This document shows positions 56,156 to 64,000 of a stretch of DNA of 64,000 nt, in pieces. The notes beneath the pieces were generated by a model, which made no database searches, was not told where the DNA came from, and saw only the letters and a list, made by a program, of their open reading frames with translations. The stretch spans positions 2,495,067 through 2,559,066 of the forward strand of contig KL647298.1 of NCBI GenBank assembly GCA_000727475.1, read 5' to 3'. The stretch is from Sarcocystis neurona. Taxonomy: Eukaryota > Apicomplexa > Conoidasida > Eucoccidiorida > Sarcocystidae. How positions within the stretch are numbered: position 1 is the stretch's first letter; the number at the start of each line of letters is the position of its first letter. The translations under genes were made by a program, and so were the position numbers.

Positions 56156-59100
56156 CCAACCTCTCTCCTGCTGCCGATCTATGTCTCTCTCTCTACATAC
56201 ACGCGTATAATATACAGACGTGCATATAAAAATATGTGTTAGGCAGCAAGAAGCATCTTAATCGACACTGGTACGCGCACACATGCCTGCGCCGCCGCCA
56301 TGGTGTTGGCAACAAATATATATATATATATATACTGCTGCTCTCTCTACGGGAACGGCATGCTGATCCCTGTTTCGATAGATGAGGAGAGTGAGTGCCT
56401 TTTCTTTCTCTTCTTCTTTTCCGTTTACACGTGTAACATCTACCGGCAGCACGTCAAGAAGGATAACAGGTGAATGCGGCAGGCACAGACATACAAGTGT
56501 GCTCACCTCGTCGAAGTAAGGAGGCAGCATCGACCCAGGGAGGGCGTCGTCGGGGCCTGCAGAGGCGTCTCACCCACAAACACCCCAAACGAAGCCATGG
56601 GAGGAGCACGGCTGAAAAAGAAGACGACGCGGCAGCAGCAGCAGCAGCAGCGGTAGTCAAATGCAGCGGCCCCAGCGGGCGCGGACCGACCGCCGCGGCC
56701 AGGAGAGAAGGTCAGCAAGGAAAATGTGACGGAAGAACGACCGGGAGAATAGTCTCCTCTACTTCTCAAAAGAACAACAAACGCACCGCCCCAACATCGA
56801 CCATCTCCCAAGAAAAAATGGCTGCATCCACCTCCTGGGAACAAATGCTCAACAACACATGCATATAAATACATACACATACCTATACATACATATATTA
56901 CAGACGTATACCCCATACACACGTGCAAAACTACACACATATATATGTGTATAATATACGCAAGGGTGCACATGGGTATATCCGGTACACAGCAGGAAAA
57001 CATATCCATATATATATATATACATATGCTGCGTGTGTCCACATATGTATATATCCGGCATCCAGGTGTACACATATTATACACACAATCTCGCCTACTT
57101 ATACCTCGGGTACACATGTCTGCGTTGGTCGGCATTTACACATAAACGCTCCACACAAAGGACAGCCATGATTACCTCCCCGTATACATATATATACACA
57201 TATATATATATATATATATAAGTCAAGCTCACGTACATATGCATACATGCATTTGCAAACATAACGCACCGCCATTCGCATCAATATCCTGCATGCAGAG
57301 AAACTACCAGGATATATATATCCTGTGGAAGCGTTGGGGTCGTGCTTCCGCACAGAACCCCAAGTGCCTGCAGACGGACGCACGTTCTTCCGCTAGATCG
57401 AAAAGAGACACAGAGACTCCCCATCCGTCTGCAGATGTACACCTTCACCGCCAACACAGAGAGAAGAAAGATGATAGCGCACTTTCCGGCACTACGTAGA
57501 GACACCCACGTCTGTTGAGAGCGGGAGACACCCGCCCGCCAACATCTGGAAAGGGATAGGGAGACGCCGATCTTGTACAGAAAGAGACGGAGACAGAGGG
57601 GCGCAAAAGCAGAGAGAAATACTCTTTTTCAGCGCCAAAGCGACTGACATTCGGTCCCGGAACAGACCCTCCAGTCTTCAACATGTGCGTATACAGAGAG
57701 AGCGCGGGACGCGAGGGGCGCGGGGGTGGCCTGCGGCGAGCGGGTCACCACACATGGCTGCAGTGCAGCAACGTGCACGGAGTCGCAAAGTCAAGAAGCA
57801 CGGCGCGGCCACGCACGGGCACACAGCAAGGAAGACCGTCCAAAAAAATTCTGGCAGTGCGCTGCTAAGGTTTTCCCTCCCTTGGTGTTGTAGCACGTCA
57901 AACTTGGCGCTGCCTGCGGCGCACAGAAGAATCGAACAGCAGCAAAGTTCAGAAGGGCTCGCAGGGGACAAGAAGTAGGGGGAGGAAATGGAGATGGACA
58001 CGGTGGAGGAGGACCAGCGGGAGACCCACCTGCTGCCGCTGCCGCTGCCGCTGCTCCAGAGGGGTCTGCTGCTACATGCAACGGCGGCCCTCCCAGACCG
58101 CCGGGCGGTCGTATGATGGCCGGAGGACCGTATCGCGCAGCAGCCGCGCCTCGCTGAAAATACGCACAGACGCAGCAGCACATCCGCATGCGGCAGGCAA
58201 CGGCGACCCCACGCGGAAGTAGGGACTTCCACGAGACCGGGACACCGTCGAGCAAAACAGCAAGTACCAGGTCCCACTAGGCCCGCAGACACCAAAGAAG
58301 AAGCAGCAGCACCAGCGGCGGACGTGGCAGCCGGAACGCGGCATCCGCAGCAACAGCAGCAGCAACACGAAAGCGTGAGACAACGGCATCAGCCGAGACG
58401 GAGGAGAGAGAAAGAGAAGAAGGGAAAAAGCGGAGCGACGTTTTTCGGCGTGTGCGTCATTGGCGGAAGCGGCAACATGCGGCGAGGGGAGAGACTCTAC
58501 GCATGCATGCGCACCAAAAGAGAGGTGCAGTGTTCCCACACGCATGCAGCAGCAGCAGCAACAGGAAGGACTGGGGGACGCCCCTGCTTCTGCAGCCAAT
58601 TTCAACGAACTACAGCATTTCTCGTGGACGCGATTAAGTCTTCTCTTCGTCAACCAAATACGCGTCGTCGGTGTTCGACCGACAGAAGGAGCTCTCCCAC
58701 CACACGCAACTAGGCGCAAACCAGGTGTACGTACACCCCAGCCCGTCGCTGTTCTCGGTCGTGCCGTGGCAAGTCACACGGCCAGGACGCCAGTGCGTGC
58801 ATCGCTGTATTCACATATATACAAAGAGACAGCCACGAGGCGACGAGACAGGGAGAAGACGTAGCTGCACACGCTTCTAAATTTGAAGACGGATGGGTCT
58901 GCACTCCCCACCGCGATCCCCACAAAAAAGACTCTCCCACGGATCTGTAGACATCCGTGTGGAAAAACACAGGACGGGCACTGCGTCGCGGAAAGTATGT
59001 AGAACAACGAAACACACACGGAGGACGAAGACGGTGACGGTTACGCGAAGAAGGCCTCAACAGGCGAAAACCGGGTGGCTAGCACTGGACATACTGACAC

Positions 59101-62100
59101 ATGTGTTCTGTGAAGAAGAAAGCGAGAGATATCCTCATACGCCTAGAACGAGGGAAGCGAAGAGGTGTCTACACATACGTGTGTGTGACATAAAAGCAGG
59201 ACACATATATGGGGATCAATCTCTGTAGCTCCACACATACACACACACATATATGTATGGAAAAAGAGGCAAAAGCAGGGCGCTCTTAATTCGTACGTTT
59301 TGGGTAATACAAGACGATGAGCCAACGAATACAGGATAACCGACATACGTAGGTATACATATGTACATATGTCTACATACAAATATCTATATACACATAC
59401 ATATATGTGTGCATGTACATATACACATACGTGTATGTACGTATATATATAGGTATAGGCATATAAATAGCGTCGGCAGGCGTGGATGAAGAATATGTAG
59501 ACGGAGCAGCAGAGTTCCTCACCATCGCTCCTCGAGAGAGAGTAACCCCTCGCAACGCCGCTCCTCGACCACGGCCCCTTCCGCGTAGCACGCGCATCCA
59601 CCACTGCACGCCTTCTCGTCCGCCCCCTCCTCCCTGCATGCAAAACGCACTCAACAGGCAGGACGGAAGATTGGAAGGAAATCCTACACGAAGATGCAAC
59701 AGCAAAGACACTTTACGACGTGCGCCCCGTGCGGACGAAGTGCTGCGCAACGTCGTGAACGGAGCCAAAAACTTCGCAGCTTCTTCACCTGCAGTCGGCG
59801 ACCCGGCTTCTCACATACAGGCCACAGCAGACAGATAACATAGGAACGCTTCCGTACTTCCTAGCACAGCTGTATGCCTAGAACTATATCGGTGCCCACC
59901 TACATGCATACACACACATGCAGGCGGACAGGTGTAGCTATACATATATATATAGGTCTGTACCGGTAGAAACGATGCCGTAGGTACGTGCCAGTCATAC
60001 AGGTATCTACACACGCGCATGAGCAGTGGGCCCCAAATTATATATACATACCCATCTAGTCAGCAAATATCTACATCCACGTACACATGTAAGTCAACCA
60101 CCAGTGCGTATACATGCGCATATATATATATATACATATGCATATACATATATATATATCCACCTATGTATGTACACTGGCAGCGTATATGTGCGCATAC
60201 ACACATATATGTATATGTGCGCAGCCGTACGTATACGTATAAAGAAGCGTTGGGCAAAGACGCATGCAAGTACAAATGCCGGACACAGTACATTCCACCG
60301 AAGAGAGCACAGCTCGGGAATGCACCGCATGCGCAGTGGGGTGATGGGGACTCTTCGCTTAGCGTCTGCCAGACATCTCCTTTCTTAATGTACTCGTCGC
60401 TGACTACCGTCCCCCTCTAAACGCAGCAGACACGGGCACTCGACGAAAAAGTCTCCCGAGGTATGCGCACGACTCCTCACATGTTTCAAGTGGACACGCG
60501 CGCCCCGCGTCGCTGCTGCACGTATGCTGCTGGTTGTTCGACTGCAGTGTACATACACCCCAGTGCAGCGGCCATCACGGACACACGTGGACTGCCCAGG
60601 TACGCGAGGTTCGAATGCTGTGCAGCATCTCGTGGGGCAAAAGCAGGAGCTGCGAGAGCTGCGCAGGAGTCTCTTCGTGGCGCTGTATCAAGAGGGCGTC
60701 AGGCACCGGGGATTCTCGGAGAAAATGCATGCGTATACACCCATGTAGCCACCATATCCGCACAAATAGACACACACACGAATTGATCCACACGCATGCA
60801 CAGGTTCGCCTAAAGTGTCTGTCCTACGCATGCATATATACGTATAGAGAGAGGAAGAGGCCCCGACAAGCTAAAGAGAGCCGCAGAAAAGACCGAAGAC
60901 GCATGCGGGAGATGCAAGCAGCAAAGTCACCGGTGGAAGAAAAGGGCGAAAAGAACAAAAGGCGGGGAGGCCTCTACATACATAGACGTCTATCAAGCGC
61001 ACGTGTGTACGGATGCAGCTGTGTGTAAAGGAGGGGACGGCCACCAGAAGAACCGCTCGCTCCCGTCCTTTCCCGCGTCTACGAGCAGGTCACCAGCAAA
61101 TCACAGAAAGAGGACGGAGGGGCGTCGAAGGCAAACGCGGATGTTCAGGAAGAGCACACGGACAAAGATTGAAGTAGAAAGCTGTACCGGTGGCAGAGGG
61201 CCTCGCCCATCAGGAGAATAGACGTTGTTAAACGTGGGTCCCGGAGCATCCGGCTCGAAGTCGTAGTAGAAGTCTGCTGCTGGTCCCTCCTCCACCGGAA
61301 GCGCCATCTGATACTCGTCGCCTCCCCCGCCTTCACTTTCGGCCCCAGGGCCCGGCTCTGTGCCCTCCTCAGTTTTGCCTTGGCTGCCCCGCTCCCCTGC
61401 TGCTGCCCCGGCGGCTCCCCCTGCGGCTGCGCCGGCTCCTCCTCCTCCTCCTGCGGTGCCTGCTGTGCCGGCGCCTGGGGCTGCCGGTCCTCCTGCAGCG
61501 CCGTCCGCAGCAAGAGCCCCTGCTCCTTTCTGCCGCAGCAGCATGTGGGGCGGTGGAAAGCGCGCCGCCGGCTGCTGCTCCTCTCCTCCGATCGCGCCGC
61601 GCCCCGCTGCCGCTGCGCCCCTTCCTCCGCCGCGCAGCTGCTGCTGTCGGTAGAAGCCGGCGGCCTGCTGCGGCCGCCAGCCGGGGGGAGGAAGCCCGGG
61701 CCCCCCCCCGAAAACCAGAGCCAGGCGGATGCATCATCGGGTGGGGATGGTGATGCTGCTGCTGCAGCAACGCCGAATGCCCAGAAGCAGAAGCGGGACC
61801 CATTCCTGCTGCTCCTGCTCCTCCACTTCCTCCTCCCCCTGCTCCGGCTGCTCCTCCGCCTCCTCCTGCAGCAGCAGCACTGCCTCCTCCCGCGTGACCC
61901 GCGCACCCGACCCCAGCAGCTGTCGCAGCACCGCTTTCCTGGTGATAGTACTCCTCATCAAGCTCACCGCCGCCTCCTCCTGCTCCCCCACTACGATGTT
62001 GTTCAAAGCCTTCCTCTCCTCCTCCGCCCACATATCTGCCTCTCTCTCCTCCTGCTGCTCCTCCTCCTCCAGCCCCGTCTCGCCTCCAGTGCATGCGGCC

Positions 62101-64000
62101 GCCGCTGTGATGCCGCTGCGCGCGTCCCATCGCTAGTTGCTCCCACCACATGGGTCCGCTCGTACTGCTCTGCTGCTGCTGCTGGCCTCCTCCTCCTCCT
62201 GTGCTGCTGCCTGGTCCACCTGCAGCAGCTCCCGACCCTCCTCCTCCTGCTCCTCGCAGTTTGTCACCCCCTCGCACACCGCCGGCATCCTCTGCTACTG
62301 CTTCTTCTCCACCGCCGTACTCCGTCTGCTGCTGCTGCTGTTCACCTGCACCGTGCGGTGCCGCACTCCCAGCGCCACTACCACCTGTCCCCGGGCGGCG
62401 CAGACGTGATGGCCATTCCGCCCGTCCTCCTGCGCCTGCTGCAGCAGCAGCAGCAGCACCGGAACGCGATATGTACGAGCTGCGCCGCGGCGGCAGACCA
62501 CTTCCTCTCCCATGGTGATGTCTCTCACTGTCTTCCCCGCCTCCTTTTCCTCCTCTAGGCCTGCGAGACTCCCCAGGAGGTGCTGCTGACGTGGACCCTC
62601 CGTCGTCGCGACCTCCCTCTCGCTCTCCCCCTCGTGATGAGTGTAAAGGAACAACCGACGGCGGTGCCCCCGCCCCGTGGCGCCTGCTGCTGCGGGCCCC
62701 CCTTCCGTAGCAGCCGTCTCCTTCACCCCGCCGGCCCTCGTCTTCTTGCTGCTGCTCAGGCCCCCCCCCTCCTGCTGCGTCGTGCCTTCCGCCTTTCCCT
62801 CCCCCCGCTGCTGCTGCTCCGTCTGCACTATTGCTGCGGCGCCGGTGCGACGTTTCTCCCCTTCCTGCCGCAGCTGCGTATCTTCTGCTGCTGCTGTGAC
62901 CTCCACCGTGGCCCTCCTCTTCTTCCCACTTCTCCCCGTGGCCCCGCAGCAGGGGCGAGTGTCTCCTTCGATAGCGCCTGCTGCTGCTGCCGTGACGCAG
63001 CTTCGACCGGTCCCCTGCTTCTTCATCTTCCTCTGCTCGTCGCTCGTCATCAGCAGCACTACCGTCAGAACGTACACCCAACCGCGTCCGTCCGCCTACA
63101 CCCCTCCCCGCTCCCGCTGCTGCTTCTTCCTTCTCCGCTCGCTCCTGCGGCGGCGGTTTCTCTCTCTCCTCGCCGTCGTACAGCCTGTCAGTCTCTGCTG
63201 ACGTTGCTGCGCTTCCACCGGCAGCAGCAACATCTCTCCTCTCTCTGTATCTGCTGCGACCGCTCGCGTCCCCCTCCTCCTCCTCTCTAGAGTACGGAGT
63301 AAGCCGCGGAGTCACCGCGTCCTCTTCACAAGAATCCACCATCCCGCCCCCCCCATGCTGCTGCTGCTGCTCCTCCTCTGGCTGCTGCTGCTGCTGCGCC
63401 TCCCCTTCCTGCTCCGGACCACGAGGCGCCAGCGAGGGCCCGTGGCGCTCATCACGAAATGTCCTCTGCGGTCGCTCTGCTGCGGCGTAGCCTTCCCCTG
63501 CTGCTGCACCGCGATGGTGGTGGTGGTGCTGCTGCTGCCGGTGGTGCGGCTCTTCCTCTCCACGAGGCACCCGGTGTTGCCGCCGAAACCGGTGGTGACG
63601 CATTTCTTCCTCCTCTGCGCTTCCTCTCATTCCTCCTGCTGTTGCTGCAGCATCGTAGAACCGCTGCTGAATCTTGCTGCTTGTCGAATCGCGGCGTCTT
63701 CTTCCTGCTGCATCACGACTTCCCCCCCCCCACTTCTCCTCCCTCGCTCTCCCGTCCTCGCCGTGTGTAATCCGCCGGCGAGACTCGCTCCTTCGCAGCT
63801 CGTCAGCTGGTAATCCTCCTGCTGCTCCTGCTGCTTCTTCTCCTCCTTCTCCGCCTGTCCCTCCCCCCCCACCAGCAGCAGCAGCATCCCCTCCAGCAGG
63901 TCTCGTCCCACGTCCTTCGCTACTACTCGACGCTGCTGCTCCTTCCGCTGCTGAGGCAGCAGTCGCCGCGTGCGACGCAGCGTCTGCGTCTCCCGTCTTC
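50863..64000 (-). CDS. very large low-complexity protein, 3' part of a multi-exon gene (partial)
   Basis: Runs off the right edge, so the 5' end is missing. Six exons are proposed (61188-64000, 59523-59633, 58030-58153, 56507-56556, 54678-55278, 50863-53192), all with AG/GT borders and matching phases, about 2,000 residues in total. The first visible exon is Arg/Glu/Gly/Gln/Ala-rich with RS-like patches (SSSRRYRRRHSPLL, HRRRSNSADG) and isolated folded-looking islands (MWWEQLAMGRAQRHH, DFYYDFEPDAPGPTFNNVYS). Exon 2 carries RGRGRGRGAALRG, an RGG-box-like run. Later exons are Pro/Gly/Ala/Gln-rich, ending in DRLFLWLERVRLALTQSSHH. The composition suggests a nuclear or RNA-associated disordered protein, but that is inference and no domain is recognised. 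The first exon has an apparent frameshift near 61701-61709. Confidence 0.6.
54678..55278 (-). CDS. large gene, exon GMFEEFGG / Gln-Pro-Ala rich
   Basis: Acceptor CGTACGCAG and donor GTGAGT. It encodes GAKERGHAPGMFEEFGGVAG, Gln-rich then Ala/Pro/Gly-rich sequence, and EVGEAEMFAERFGGCMPPHH. Phase 0 in, phase 1 out. Confidence 0.65.
56120..56160. repeat. (TA)n run in an intron of the large gene
   Basis: About 40 bases of TATATA. Similar shorter runs occur at 56310-56335 and 57185-57225. Confidence 0.9.
56507..56556 (-). CDS. large gene, 50-nt exon
   Basis: Acceptor CTCTGCAG and donor GTGAGC. It encodes PDDALPGSMLPPYFDE, phase 1 in and phase 0 out. A stronger acceptor (CTTTTTCAG near 56611) lies upstream, but using it gives phases that do not fit the neighbouring exons. 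Confidence 0.5.
58030..58153 (-). CDS. large gene, exon RYGPPAIIRPPGG
   Basis: Acceptor CGTATTTTCAG and donor GTGGGT. It encodes RGAAAARYGPPAIIRPPGG, then GLGGPPLHVAADPSG and an Ala run. Phase 0 in, phase 1 out. Confidence 0.65.
58724..58737. repeat. isolated GGTGTACGTACACC palindrome
   Basis: Perfect 14-bp palindrome in unique sequence inside an intron of the large gene, far from any tandem array. Confidence 0.95.
59523..59633 (-). CDS. large gene, exon with RGRGRG motif
   Basis: Acceptor TTTTGCATGCAG and donor GTGAGG, 37 codons, phase 0 at both ends. It encodes GGGGGREGVQWWMRVLRGRG and RGRGAALRGVTLSRGAM. Confidence 0.55.
61188..64000 (-). CDS. large gene, first visible exon (partial, frameshifted)
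   Basis: One frame is open from the window edge to about 61710, with 123 codons before the first internal Met at 63630. From 61700 to 61188 the protein-like reading continues in another frame: GLPPPGWRPQQAAGFYRQQQ through PDGRGPLPP. The switch coincides with a run of nine G (minus strand). Eight or eleven would restore one frame. Proposed donor GTACAG. Confidence 0.7.

Noticed and set aside
57445..57684. Possible exon of the large gene reading DVGGRVSPALNRRG
   Set aside because: Acceptor and incoming phase fit, but the outgoing side leaves only a ~20-nt intron, and the alternative 56507-56556 exon fits phase on both sides.
1..64000. CRISPR arrays, tRNA or rRNA genes, bacterial operon features
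   Set aside because: No direct repeats with regular unique spacers, no cloverleaf or rRNA core recognised by eye. The split genes and triplet repeats are eukaryotic.

Overview
The window looks like nuclear DNA of a coccidian apicomplexan, most probably Eimeria or a close relative. Three things point there: exons and introns full of CAG/CTG triplets that encode Ala, Gln, Ser or Gly runs; kilobases of TATATGTA, TACATA and GATA microsatellite; and short exons recognisable only by homology, set in introns of 0.4 to 4.6 kb. Most long open frames in the satellites are artefacts. I built the gene models by finding conserved peptides, then requiring AG/GT borders and matching splice phase.

Layout. 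(1) About 1-480, minus: a possible low-complexity exon of a neighbouring gene. (2) 1109-13958, plus: an eight-exon COQ4 gene for a ubiquinone (coenzyme Q) biosynthesis protein, with the HDxxHx11E zinc signature and a C-terminal exon ending at a stop. (3) 13959-17615: spacer between convergent genes, with tandem repeats. (4) 17616-40934, minus: epsilon-tubulin (TUBE1), twelve exons, 2,070 coding bases in 23.3 kb, 689 residues, all phases consistent. A 740-base assembly gap (27044-27783) lies in a CAG array in its intron 7. (5) 40935-45772: an island almost free of satellites with only broken frames. (6) 45773-50379, minus: a four-exon gene of unknown function, 709 residues as modelled. (7) 50863 to beyond 64000, minus: the 3' part of a very large low-complexity protein gene (six exons here, about 2,000 residues), with an apparent one-base frameshift in a homopolymer near 61705.

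The genes form no operon and no obvious shared pathway. COQ4 belongs to mitochondrial electron-carrier synthesis. Epsilon-tubulin belongs to basal bodies and centrioles, which coccidia need for flagellated microgametes and cell division. The main novelty is in the repeats: a dispersed perfect palindrome (core GTGTACGTACAC) that also spaces 61-64 bp tandem arrays and sits in the TUBE1 reading frame; a tandem duplication of a TUBE1 exon/intron border; and several long-period intronic repeats.
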